A DNA stretch of 64,000 nucleotides, taken from Austropuccinia psidii. Taxonomy: Eukaryota; Basidiomycota; Pucciniomycetes; Pucciniales; Sphaerophragmiaceae. Positions 33,401-45,600 of this stretch are shown here, piece after piece; the stretch's first letter is position 1; each line of letters begins with the position of its first letter. Location of the stretch: the NCBI GenBank assembly GCA_023105745.1, contig JALGQZ010000015.1, positions 317,501 through 381,500 on the forward strand. The letters are read 5' to 3'. The notes beneath the pieces are model-generated. The model was not told where the DNA came from, did not search any database, and was given only the letters and a program-made list of their open reading frames with translations. A program made the translations under genes and the position numbers.

Positions 33401-34619
33401 TACCACCTGGTTTGGAGAAAATCTAAAGTTCTTGTCTTGCTATTTTAGACAGATACAGAAAAACTCAAACCTTTTTATCATGTCATAAAGATGACACAGA
33501 TATGGATAAATCTCTTTTCATTTGGAATGTATTCATATCTCATACTTGTGTATTTGAAAATATCATTATTGATAGAGAACCAAAATTTTCTTCAACCTTA
33601 TAGGAAAATTCACATAAGTGTTTGGTCACTAAGCTATCATTTTCAACAGAATATGAGTCACAAACTGACTTATTTGCTGAAAGAATGATTAAGAACCTTG
33701 AGGACATGATCAAAGGATTCTGTGCTGATGGAGTAAAGCTTAAGGAATCTGATGGCTTTATCCATTATTTGTGTACACTGATACCAGAGTTACAATTATC
33801 CTACAAGACTTCTATCCATGCTCCAACAAGAAAAACTCCTACAATTTCATGAAAAGGATGGAACCCCAATCTTCCAGTTGATTCTTTTAAGAAAGACTTG
33901 GTGGTGGATATTCATCCAACAACATCAAGCTATGAATTACAGCTTGTTAAAGTGAAGAAAAATTGAAATCAAAGCATAGCTGTTTTTTTGAATTTACTAA
34001 GCATAAATTGGACAAAAGCTATAAGACCCCAGTATTCAAAGTAGGGGACTCAATATGAGTTTCAACTTTGAAGTTTAATAATATCAAAGGTCCAAGGAAA
34101 TTGAAATATTGCATTTTAGGAGCCTTTATTCTTAAAGCCTTTCATGGGAAATATTAAGTCAAATCAGAACTAACAGGAGAATTGGAAAAGAAACATTCAA
34201 CCTTCCCTTTTAGTCTAGTAAAGAATTATACTTCAAGTGCTAAGGAATTATTTTCTTTGAGGAATGAAACACCCTTGGAAGTACCACCACTTGATCAAAG
34301 TCAAGAGAAAAAGTTCCTTAAAGTCTTTAAAGAAAGAAGCCTTAGGGGAAAAACAAAATAGTATACATAGTCAGCTACAGAAACCCACAACATGAAGATG
34401 ATTGGCTTTCAGAAAAAAAAATATCTGATTTAAAAAAGTTTCTCCAAATATTCAGACATGTGAGAAGACCAGTTCCTCAAAAAAAGTTCGAATTTTGCTC
34501 CTAAGAAACTTGAAAAATTTCAATAGAGAGCTTGTAAAGTGTATTATACCCCTTCAATTCTATTTGGGCTATACTATTCAATGAAAAATTGGAGTAGAAT
34601 GTTTTTTAGTGGTAGAGAT
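30419..34619 (+). pseudogene. Gypsy D gag-pol relic
   Basis: Begins abruptly in mid-gag directly at the end of the B 3' LTR (CIEPFSTEYYINSMDEITTRTKIG, A1-like). Readable pieces in order: zinc-knuckle remnant FHKFGRTSHLAKPC with both first cysteines lost (about 30600-30660); protease with LDLGAF instead of DTG (about 30970); RT (31519-31923 open, IYIDDIPIC at about 32020); thumb and RNase H (32100-32860, NSDGLSR-type ending); integrase ([15 protein letters not shown] region at about 33165; [11 protein letters not shown] counterpart at about 33660); GPY-like (about 34100-34240); and a chromodomain remnant (34340-34460). Many stops. It is closer to A1 than to B. A purine tract GTGGTAGAGAT precedes the 3' LTR. 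Confidence 0.85.
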
Positions 34620-34749
34620 TGTGAGCCTGTGAGGTATGTATGACATACCCATAAGTCCACAAATAACTCTTTATAAATTTTATTTAGCCATAAACAGACT
34701 TATTGAATGAATTGAAATCTTAATATAAGAAAAAATAAGTATAATTTTA

Positions 34750-34815
34750 GGGTGTTGGTAAACACATGTAAGCCCTTACGTGTTATTACCAATTTATGGT
34801 AAAAACACGTAAGTG
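34750..34815 (+). repeat. Left TIR of MULE with internal second copy
   Basis: GGGTGTTGGTAAACACATG at the edge and a second GGTAAAAACACGTAAG at about 34798-34813. The latter matches the right end better, and an inverted CTTACGTGTTATTACC lies between them. This suggests tandem transposase-binding motifs. Confidence 0.7.
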
Positions 34816-34984
34816 ACCTTAATTTTCAAAAAAAATTCCTCAGGCTCAGTTTTGAGGATTTTTTTAATTTTTCCCAACTTGGCATGTCAATAAGCACAAA
34901 CTTTTTCAAAAAAAAAAAATTTGCCAAATTTCACCAATTTGGCCAATATGCCAAAATGGCATATTTTTTTCAAAAATTCATTTA

Positions 34985-35310
34985 AAATCTTCCCACTTAT
35001 GAATTTCCTTAATTTTCTTTTTAAAATAAAGGGTTTAATTTGAAGAATAAAGCACCAGAATCCCATAATTTTGGGAAATTTTTTGGGTGGGACAAGTGAA
35101 GGCACAAAAAGGGTTTATTTTTCAAATGTTTTTTCCCATCATTGTAATATGCCTATTTTTAAAAAGTGAATTTAATAACTTCCCACTTATGAATTTCCTT
35201 CATTTTTTTAAAAAATTAAAGGGTTCAATCTGGACAATAAAGAACCAGAAGCTCATGAATTGGGAAACATTTTTTGGTGGGACAACAAGCAAAGGCGCAA
35301 TGAGTGTTTT
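34985..35310 (+). repeat. Tandem block in MULE left subterminal region
   Basis: About 140 bp at 34985-35125 recurs at 35170-35310. Shared words include CTTCCCACTTATGAATTTCC, AATAAAG, and GGGAAA.(N)TTTTTTGG(G)TGGGACAA. The copies are diverged. Confidence 0.7.
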
Positions 35311-35446
35311 TTTTCTTGTGTGTAATATGACTATTTTGAAGTACAAAAGTTCCACATGTTTGATAAAAAAAGGAGACTGAGGTGGGATTTAAGCAATAAA
35401 TATGACTGAGGAGAGGCATAATTGGCATAAACTGTATATACAAAAA

Positions 35447-38400
35447 TCATTCAATCAGAATCAACCTCCAAAATAGTGGGTTTTTTCTGAGAGGGGGAGG
35501 AAGATTGGACAAATACAACATTCTGTGTTTCTTAAATTTATCAGCCCACCCCAGGGCTTGTTTTTGGGCATGAATCTCCCAGTTCACAGTAGTGGGGGGG
35601 ACTGGATAAACTTTAGAAATGATGATGTCCAAAGGAACAAAATGAGCACAACTATTCAAGAAGCAGATGAAAATGGGGGGATTATCATTTGGAGGACAGA
35701 AATAAGGGAAAAAAGAAAAAGATTGGGCTGTGGAATGAAAGAAAACTGGTCTTTTATACTTATTTGAAATTGGATCCCCCATGTCAGGCATGGACATCCA
35801 CTTGCTTTTTGGAGCCTGGCCAACATCTTCATACCATTCAATTCTTTCCAAATAAGAGGATACTGAGGGAATTAAGGTGTTCATGGCTTCATAAAGGTCT
35901 TGATTTTGGTGGATTTCTTCAGCCAAGTCACCTCTGACATCAGCCCAGTGATCTTGAGTCTTGTAAATGAAGTGGGATACTGTTCTGTAGCCACAGTTTC
36001 CATCACCCTGGACATTGATGGCCTTGAAGGTGTATTTCAATATAAACTTGGGCAAGTCTTCTGAGCCAGTTATCTGATAAAATAAGTTCAAAAAATGAAT
36101 AAATATAAAAATAAACAAAAGTAAATTACATTAAAAAGAATCAGAAACTCACAAACAGCTTGGAGCATTCATCACTTGTGTGATAATTGCTTTGACAATG
36201 CTCACAGGTCAAGTCAATTGCATCATAGATATTCAAACTGGTGGCAGGCTTGTGTGATTTTCTTTGTGAGGTTTTGCTTCCAATTGCCAATCTTCTGGAC
36301 CTTCTAAGGGTTACTTCTGATTTATTTAATTCAGTTGCTGAGGTTAGTGAATATGATTAACTGATGGATTTAGATAATGAGTCCTCAGAATCTTCAGAAT
36401 CTTCAGATGAGTCCACTTCCATAATTGGAGAGGGGACATTTGACTGGGATCTTGATGTTGTTGTGCTGGTCACTTTTGATGGGGGTCTTCCTCTTCTCTT
36501 GGATTGACTTCCAATAATTTCAAATCTTGAAGGTTCTCTTTTGTTTTGATTTTTGTTTTTATTCTTGGCTCCTTGGGGTCTTCCACGGATATTCTTGCAT
36601 TCTAGAGGGTCTTCATAATATTGATCATCCTCTTGACTCTTGGGAATTCAATCAAATGGGACTTTTCCAGTCAAAACATCTTGGTAATGTTGAAGTATTG
36701 GAGTGATTTCTGCCATTGGTCTTTGAAACAGGTCTTCCCCAATGTCTTCAAATATTTTCTTGGCTTCATTCTTTCTTTCTTTCTTTTTCAACACTTTGAT
36801 CATCACCTTGAAAACCAGCCTGAGAAGAATATGACAAATAAAATCAGTTAATAAGAAAAAAAATAATAAGAAGAAATTGAAAAACCCTTACAGGCAAATT
36901 CAAATGCCATTGAGGATGGAAGTCTGATAATTAAAGCCTTTGGCGCTTGGCAAATGCCTTTTGGGTCTTATGCTTGCAAGGAATGCCTTTATAATTGTTG
37001 TATTTGTTGGTGCATTTCTCATTTGGAGGAAATTTGGTTTTGAAATTTTCAAAGGCAAACTGAAGAGCATAATGAGACACCTTGCCATTGAGGGCACAGA
37101 TGTGTGGAGGAAAATTCTTGACATGGACAATCATTTCTTTGGATATTCTGTTGATAATTTCAATAAATTGTTTTCTGAATGCCATGTGGAGAGCCCTGAC
37201 TACCTCCAGGAGAGTACCAGTGGACTTTTGGAGCCAAAATTTAACCATGGCATGGGCACCTTTGACTCTGGAGGTGGAGCCTACACCCAGGTGGCAATGA
37301 TGGTTGGTCCAGGCTGGCACATAATACTCCTTTAGAGGAAGCCAGGTATTTTCCAAATACTGCAAGACCTCAGGATTTTTAACTTGCTTTTGAAGCTTCT
37401 TCCAGTTGTCTTTGAAAGACTTTTCAGTGGGTGAATATATAAGCTGAGAAATGAATCCCAAAGTCATCAATAAAGACAATAATAAGAAAAAAAGTGAAAT
37501 AAAATGAAATAAAGTGAAGAAGTATATTACTTGAGTCCAAAGGCCCATAAAATTTTCAAGATCAGTTCCATGACCAATTTTCTTCATACAATGAGTAGAT
37601 ACATCCTTGTTGATGTGCCAAATGCATAGCATGACTTTGGAGTCTGGGAAGAGCTTCTTAATAGAGTTTTTCAAGGCCAGATCGCTGTCAATAACAATAA
37701 CTGGAGGGGGAACAAGATTGGTGTTGTTGAGGACCTTTTCTATGTATTGATTCAATGCCCAAGTATATGAAGTTTCATTTTCATTCTTCATCAAACAAAA
37801 AGCCCCAGAAAAGGTCTTATTGGTTGAGCTGAATCCAACAATATGAAAAAGGGGCATTTTGTACTTATTGGTTTTATAAGTAAAATCCATAAGAATGACA
37901 TTAGGAAAGCCATGAAGAAGTTTTATGGCCAGGGGGTGAGTAAAAAACAACGAGGTAATGTGTCCCTCAGAATCCCTTGCAGAGGACCAAAAAAAATTTT
38001 CTTGTTTGAGAGTGTCAATAAGAGCATCAATGGGCCTTCTGCCTTGCAGTTTGTCTTTCTTGATTTTCTTGACTTGGTTGTAAATGTCTTGAAGGATTAC
38101 AGGCCTGTCAGACTCCCTCTGGCTGCATAATTGGGCCTGAATTTGCCTTGGCATGAGCAGTGATTCAGACATTTGAGAAATTTTGGATGTTTATTGCTCA
38201 TTGAATTTCCTGAAAGCAGGATGTGCCATGATATTTTCAGTGGCATCATGGCTATGTTCAGGATTTTTGACTTTAAGAGTCCAAGTGGTACTCTTGGCAT
38301 ATTTCCTGGCATAAAGTCTAAAAGGACAGTCAAGCTTTCTTGAGGTGACTGTTTTGGAGGGGCTTTTGTTGGGATTTGGGGTGCCAGACCTGTCACAACA

Positions 38401-38535
38401 TATTTCAATTTGGTTGTGGGTCATATTGGACCTCAAGGTGGACACAGCATACCCCTGAGCCCTGGAAACATTATGCACATGTTGCCAAAGAAGCTCAAGG
38501 GTCTGAAATTTACCTTCAGTGGGGGTTTGAAGCAT
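35447..38535 (-). pseudogene. MULE transposase with FAR1, SWIM-like, CCHC and OTU domains
   Basis: A multi-domain transposon gene read from 38535 down. Exon 1: a FAR1-type DNA-binding region (QGYAVSTLRS..., CPFRLYARKYAKSTTWTLKV, HSHDA), then a MULE transposase core (DFTYKTNKYKMPLFHIVG, PVIVIDSDLALKNSIKKLFPDS, CIWHINKDV) and a SWIM-like end (CTNKY...GIPCKHKT). Likely introns are 37444-37530 (in frame), 36820-36891 and 36074-36152, all GT..AG. Exon 3 holds two AT-hook-like motifs (RGRPQG, RRGRPPSK), an acidic Ser stretch and a CCHC knuckle (CEHCQSNYHTSDEC). The last exon is an OTU-type cysteine protease (GDGNCGYRTV near its start; SCAHFVPLDI with the His). In-frame stops occur at 38191-38193, 36931-36933, about 36640 and about 36358. 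Each is explainable by one C-to-T change. OTU with MULE modules is known in other fungi and plants as separate domains; the role here is inferred. Confidence 0.8.
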
Positions 38536-39009
38536 TTTTTTAATGAAAATTATGTATAAAAGTGAAAAAAGGGGGAATTGGGGGATTTGGAATGGGGTAA
38601 GAACCTTTCGAAATGTGAAAAAAAGGTGAAAAAAGGTGTGAAAAATGAACAGAAGTGGTTAAGAGTGAAAGAAAGTGGTTTAAATGTGGGATTAATAGAT
38701 GAGGGAAGGTAAAAAATTGAAAATTGAGAGGCTTGAAAGCAGGTTGTTATGGTGGAAAGTGCAGTCTTTGGGGGAAAAAAAAGTGTGAAAAGCTTTGCAA
38801 AATGGCTTTGGTAATGCTGTTTTTCCAAAAAAAACAATGGTTTGGGGTGGGGATAATGTGGATTATTGGGGTGTTTGGGCTTGTTTTTTTTGGGGGGGGC
38901 TGGGCAAAAAAATCTGAAACAATTTGGAGTTAGAGAGGTTTTGTGGGGAAAAAACCTCTTTTGGGAATGTTTTGGCCCAATACAGGCCCAATTGTGTTTC
39001 ATTTTTAAT

Positions 39010-39076
39010 TAAAAATGGGCCCAGGGCACCCCTTATGTCTTTTTACCAATTTGCTTACGTGTTTTTACCAACACCT
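39010..39076 (-). repeat. Right TIR of MULE
   Basis: Reverse complement starts AGGTGTTGGTAAAAACACGT and is followed by a second GGTAAAAAGACATAAG about 20 nt inside. Confidence 0.8.
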
Positions 39077-41132
39077 TAATTTTATTTTTTAAAAGCAAAG
39101 TTATAAATATTATGTCATTTTTTTATTCTACACCAAAAATAAACTAGGCTAGACCCATAGGCTGTTATACCCAAAAATCGCTATTTCCAGTGTTATTGGA
39201 AGCTTTAAGAGTCTCATAGTACAATTACAAAATATGATATTTTTTATTAAAGTTTTCAAATTTTTAAGTTTAAGCTTAATTTTAAAGTTGCATGAGGTTT
39301 ATGCAAGCTTATAAAAATTCTTATAAATTGAAGATGTTGTGTATATTTACTGAATTGGATAAGGATTTTACATAAAATCAAATCCTCTGTGAGCTCAATT
39401 CAAATTGGTTTCAAGCCACTTTATGGCTTTAAATGAATAAAATGAAAAATTCAGGAAAAAATGTGGGACAAAGGAAAGAAGGAAAGAAGAGCCAGGGTAC
39501 TCAGATTTTGGGATATGCAAGAAACCAAATGAGGTGTTCCTCCTTTATTAAAAGATTTCAAACCTTATTTCAGCTTTAATATTGGACTACAATTTCAAAT
39601 TAAAGTTTAAACTGGTTTATTCCTCTTTTGGGAAAGAATTACAAGTGGCCAAAGTGTAAATCCCTATATTCCGGCTTGTAATCAAGGTTCTAAAGATGTT
39701 CAAGTCTTAATGAAGTTTAAATAAGCGCAAATAAGCTTTAGATTAAAGGTACAATAATTGAAACCTTATCAAAGGTTAAGGCTTAGTGTATATTTCTATT
39801 TTTACATGGAACAATAGCAATAACTTCAAAGATTCATATAAAATCCAACTCTAAATTTAATTACTTGAAAACTTCACACAGCCTAGAAATTGATGTTATC
39901 TGTGTAAAAGTCTAATTTTCAGTAACTTTTAGTACTAATAATTGTTGTTATTTAGCCTTGAAAATATTTCTTTTGGTTATTCTTGAAGAAAAATAATATT
40001 TCTTTGGAAATTAATTGAGAATCCTATTTGAAAAACTCATGCTTTAAAGTTTATTTTAGTTTTTTTCATGTTATTTAATTTAATATAAAGAAGTTACTCT
40101 TATATTAATCTCAAAATAAGAAAATTAAATGATGATTAAAGCTACTGTGAGTTAAAAATAACACTGGTAACTTTAAATTTAAATTAAAAATAACTTACCT
40201 TACCTTAAGAGCGTTATTTTTAAGCATGGCTTTTCAGTTTTAATCTGATAACACCCTTTATATCCATTATTTATCATGAGAGCTTCCCTGAAGGCATAAA
40301 AAAAGCCTTTAAGTCCCTTTTTTCTCCATCATCATCATTCAATCAATTCAATTAGACATTTAAACAGGTAGAGTTACATCAAATATAAAATCTTATCATT
40401 AAGGTAATTTTTATTCTATTTTATTTTTTATAAATTGTAAATAAATAATTTAGATCATAGAATTCATACTATATATCATTGTAATCACCAATAATTTATT
40501 TTATCTTATTAAATTTCTGTTTCAATTATCCTTCAAAATCCACAAATTTTCTCTCAAACTTCTAAATATTCTTTTATAATAAAACACAGTTCTATTCCTT
40601 CAAAATATTGATTTTTTTGCATGTGTTTCACTTAGAAGCATTATTTAATACTATAACTGCTGTTGTTTGACTTATTGTATTAAATAAATATTAAAGGGAA
40701 GTTTTTCTCTGAATATTCTATATTATTTCCTATAGTATTAGTTTTTTATAGAATTTCTCCATAAGAATTCTCTCTGCACATTGTGTGTGATAATTTCTTA
40801 TATAAATGATATTATTATTATTTATAAGTGGTAAAATATTATTTTTTGCCACATATAACTTTCTCATTAAGGGATATTATATTTCTTGTTATTATAACTG
40901 TTAGTGACTTCATAATAATAGAATAATCACAGATTATTATAATTATTAAATAATTTCTTCTTATTATCAAATGATCTAGTAATAATTGATTTATTTCTTA
41001 TATATAGTTATCTTAATAATTATATTAATTTTTGGCTATGATAATTAAATTGATTATATTTTCTACTGAGGACAGTCATAATACTCTTGATTTTTTCTAC
41101 TATTATTAAGAGTTTTATAGAAAAGCCTCACA

Positions 41133-42615
41133 GTTTTAAATCAGATTTACAAATACATTGTGTACTTGGCTTTTGTTGAAAAATAAGATTTATTTAATAA
41201 TAACAGGGACATAAATCTTCCAGAGTTTTTTAATGGTATTGATGCCTTTTTATTCACCCTTTGATTGATACCAAATACAGTTTATTCTGCTAGTATATGA
41301 GCTTTCATATAATGATGGGCCTTACAGGTCTTGAATTGCTCATGCATTTGCTTGAAGACTAATTGTTCCTTTGACCTTGATTCCATCTTCAGTTTTTTTG
41401 AAATGATTTCAAAGCCATTCATTTTTCTTCCAGGAGGCATTCCATTATGAGTGCAACCATATATACTAAAGCAAGAAGCATAATTGGACTTATTATGTAG
41501 TGATGTGGTGAACATCTGGTGATGGGCTTGTTTGAGCTGAGGCATGGTAGTCTTATGGATGTCCTCTTAGGGAAGGGCACTCTAGTTTATAAAAAGAGAA
41601 AATATTTGAGCTGAGCATTTAAAAAAAATCAATTAAGAATCAATAAATTTCACAATTATCTCAAATGAGAATTTTTTGGCTGGGAAAGAAAATGAATTGA
41701 AAGTCAAATAATTTTTGGAATGAAACAGGGGATGTTTGAGAGTATGAATGTTTTTGCTATAGGTTTGATATGAATCTTAGCAATAACCCTATTGTTTGCT
41801 AAAGGGAACATTTCTCTTACAAAGGTTTGTATTTAACAAAATCCAGAGGTTTCTTTCAATTGCCATATTTGGGTAATTTTGATGCCACCTTCTGTGTTTA
41901 AGTAATTTTCTTTTTATTTAACTTGCTTTATTTCTTTTTTATAAATATATTATTTTTGTTTGAATATATTTTTTTCTCTGAGGATTTTAAATCGAGATTT
42001 TGGATTTATCATTTTCAATTATAAGTTTAAGAGGATGTTAAACTTACATAAAATTTTGGTCAAGTCACAAAAATAATTGTATTAATTTTATAGAAGCTTG
42101 CAAGAGTTTAGCAATCCCCGTAGAATAAAATTAATTTGTCTCCCCAAGAATTTCACTGAGAGATTATTATTAATTATTTATTATTGATTATCTTTCAAAA
42201 TGAACTTTTCAAATTATGTATAAAATTCTCGAGTTTCAGGAGATACAGTAGATTTTTTTCAATGATGATGAATAGTTTGATATTTTGAAATGTTGGAATT
42301 GGTGTCTAATAACCCCATCTTAGGTAAAAAAAAATGAGTGGCTAATGAAAAAATCTTTATAAATTTCCTTCCACTGATCTTAAATCTTGATAAAGATAGC
42401 TTTGTGATCAATTAATCAGACTCTCATATTGAAATTTTTGTAGAATTTTGATAATTGAGCCAGTCAGACAGAAGATTCCATTCATCAAGAATTTTCGTGA
42501 TTGATGATTATCTCCTTGAGTGGCGCCCGTCGTCGGTATTAGTCTTCTGATTAAGAACTTCAAATTTTCAAGTCGTCAACTTTGAAATCTTCAAAAATCT
42601 AATCCATCCCAAATC
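41133..42615. other. Intergenic region upstream of the transporter gene
   Basis: Mostly AT-rich non-coding. The minus strand holds a possible small exon or relic (next entry). The GC-richer 300 bp before 42616 are probably promoter and 5'UTR. I saw no clear TATA box at a fixed distance. Confidence 0.4.
41282..41545 (-). pseudogene. Unrecognised minus-strand coding relic (87 aa)
   Basis: The open frame contains YGCTHNGMPPGRKMNGFEII and a charged helix with HEQFKTCKAHHYMKAHILAE. Upstream on the minus strand a CTAG splice-acceptor-like site at about 41578 and a continuous frame with one TAA suggest a real exon, now broken. I do not recognise the family. It could be a transposon or a former host gene. 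Confidence 0.3.
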
Positions 42616-45600
42616 ATGAGACGACGTCCATCGATGACCTTAACTTCTACGATTCCAATCTCACTCAGGAGCGTGCCTTCTACGATAGAACCGATATCTT
42701 ATTCTGCAAATGAGAATGACCTTCGTCGTGGTTCAAGTTATCTGGCCGATCTCGCCTTACGAGCTGAATCGATATCTATCCGTTCAAGTTTTAATGATCA
42801 AGATTCTTTTTTGAGTGCAAGTATCGATCCAAGTGATCACGAGGATCAAGGAGACCATGAAGATCAAGGAGATCAATCTCAAGTTGATTATCATCATCAT
42901 TTGAATCTTTATCAAAATCGAAATCCATCAGATTCAAATCAAATCAATTCAGATGAAGTTCAAACTGCTTTATCATCTTCTAGCAACAGGAATCTTGAAA
43001 GGACTAGTTTGGTATCCAAGCCTTCAATCGATCATCCTAATCTACTCAATCAATCTACTAACCTCTTAAATCAAAATTATGGTACTTTATTGCCCACTTC
43101 ATCAATCAATCAATCTCATTCAAACTTAAATCATTCAAATTTAACTTGGAATGTCTTGCATTCATTTTTAAGTTATCTACCTGCTGTCGCTTTGGGCCTG
43201 ATGATGAACATCTTGGACGCCGTCAGTTATGGTCTAATCATGTTTCCAAGTGGTCCAGGTCTATCTGCCTTTGATGGCTTTGGTGGAATCGGTCTTAGCT
43301 TGTTCTTCTTATCCACTATCGTCAGTCAACTCGTCTTTTCTTTGGGCGGCTCTGGCTTTCATGGTGGTCAGTACCTTGAATTTCTCTTGAAAGCTAAAAA
43401 TTTGACAATCGATTCTAAAAATTTAATTTAATTTAATTTAATTCATCTTTATCTTAGGTGTTAGTAGTATGATGATCGAAAGCGTACCCTTCATGCACGT
43501 CATTGGAACTAAAATTGCTCAGAGTATTGGTCAAGATCATCCTGATCAAATCGTGGCTACTACCTTGGTATCTTTTGCTATGGCTTCCATCTTAACTGGT
43601 ATCGCCTTCTTCACTCTAGGCGCCTTCAAGCTGGGCGATCTAATGGGCTGTAAGCTCAATGATTCAGTATTAAAAACTTCAAGCTTTTTTCTTGTTTTAA
43701 TTCTTTTCAAATCTTGCATAGTTTTCCCAAGACACATCCTCGTTGGTTGTATTGGTTCAGTCGGCGTATTCTTGTTTTTAACCGGGTAACTTGTGGAATA
43801 TCTCTGATGCGTCCTTATCATCTTACTGATCACTCAAATATCAACATCTTCCTCGACCAGCATCGAAATCTCTGCGCGATTAGACAATGGTTTCTCTTTT
43901 AGCTATAATGTATTTAACCGCTTGATTCAATCTAATATCATCCCACTTTGGGTTCGTCGTCTTCATTGGTTTTCCTGTCATCTATCACTTATTTTTCCAA
44001 TCATTTGGTCAACCTGTCTTTTCATCTTGTCTAGCTCGTTCCATTGGTGCTAGCCATTTTGTTGAGAATCCTCACTCCCATCTTCCCTCAACCTTACGTC
44101 ATGCCAACATACTTCCTCGCAATTCCTTTCGTTTTTTACGCCATCACCAATCTTGCTGGCGTCTCTGTCAACACTCTGCGTTCTACCGGTTGGGTCTTTA
44201 ACATTACTTTTACTAGTCAGAGCCCATTCAAGTTTTATAGCTTTTATAAATTAGAAGCCATAGACTGGGGTGTCTTTAGAGAAACAATCACTGCTCAACT
44301 TGCAATGGTCATTTTTGGGTTGTTGCATGGTACATAGTTTTACTTTTGACATTACTGGTTTTGATGCTGATTAAAGTTCTTGAAACTTTCCCGATTTCCA
44401 AAGTTCCACTAAACGTCCCGGCCCTAAGTTTATCATTGCGAAAGGATGACATTGATATTAATAAGGAACTCATTTCTCATGGTGTGTCAAATACACTATC
44501 TGGTCTAGTAGGAACCGTACCCAAGTCAGTATGATTTATTCAGTCTTTTAAATACCATCTTCAATGATTGATAGATCGAATCAATAAATAGTTATTTGTG
44601 CTATGTCAATTCAGTTCTCTTCACCCGTGTTGGCGGTGATTCGCGTCTAGCAGGTATAATGTTGGCCATTGCAACCATGGGCATTTTCGCAATGGGCCCA
44701 GGTGCAATTGCTTACCTTCCTGTTTGTGTTGTTGGTGCCCTTATTTATTTACTTGGAATTGACCTTGTAAAAGAAGCTATTTGGGACACTTTAGGAAAAG
44801 TCAGTTGGATGGAGTATGTTACGTAAGTTTTCTCCATTTTTGCCTCATGTGCCCTCCCGACGTCATTGAACGAATTTCCTTATTCTATGTCCATCTAAAA
44901 GGATTTGGGCTATCGTGATTGCTGGTAAGTTTGTCATTTAGACCTGACTGAACTTGAAAGCCAATAACCATATAAAATAGACTAGAGCGAATAACCGACT
45001 AATTTCTAGCTTTTGGTTATTAAATAGCAACATTATATGATTTTGTTGTAGGACTTTTTGTTGGCATCATTTTGGCTTGTGTTTCCTTTGTCGTCACTTC
45101 CTCTCAACATCAAGCTATTAGGTCTATTATGGATGGTCAGACAGCTCGATCAACGGTCCGTCGTCATCCAACCCAGCACGCATTTCTAAAGCAAGTTGGC
45201 ATTCAAACGTAAGTTCTGATTAACTTTAACCAATTATTCAAATTCTTAAGTACCTCTCACTTACGTTTCTCTCACCTGACGACTAAGTCGAGTGCTCAAA
45301 TTACAAGGCCATCTTTTTTTTGGCACTATTTCAGCATGTGAACAAACCATCAAACGAATGCTTCATGCGTCATCAGAAAATGAAAAAATTCGTTTCTTGA
45401 TCGTTGACTTCAGTTCGACAGTATCGATTGATTTTAGCGCAGTCGAAGCCTTTGTGAGAATTCATCGGCTTTTGTTGACAAAGTCGATCGTATTTGTCAT
45501 TTGCGGTACCGCTGACAATGTGTCGCAAGCATTGAAGAGTGTTGGGTTATGGAACGGAGAAGCAACGGAAGCATTTGAATATCTTAATGAAGCTTTAGAA

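Larger units (their letters stand above)
34750..39076 (-). mobile_element. Mutator-like (MULE) DNA transposon with OTU domain
   Basis: A 4327-bp element. Its ends are inverted copies of GGTGTTGGTAAAA-CACGTAAG, and it is flanked by an 8-bp duplication TAATTTTA (34742-34749 and 39077-39084). It carries one multi-domain gene on the minus strand (35447-38535). The gene has in-frame stops, so this copy is probably not autonomous. It inserted into the 3' LTR of D. Confidence 0.85.
34620..41132 (+). repeat. 3' LTR of D, split by the MULE
   Basis: Starts TGTGAGCCTGTGAGG at 34620, like A1 LTRs. It is interrupted at 34750-39076 by the MULE and continues at 39077 to a CCTCACA end at about 41132, giving about 2.2 kb when joined. 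The end region keeps the A1 layout of an inverted repeat (ACTCTTGAT...AAGAGT) about 30-60 nt before the terminus. The right boundary is inferred from this and is approximate. Confidence 0.6.

Noticed and set aside
38550..39002. 150-aa minus-strand ORF rich in Pro/Phe/His
   Set aside because: Lies in the subterminal, biased region upstream of the MULE gene start; no motif.
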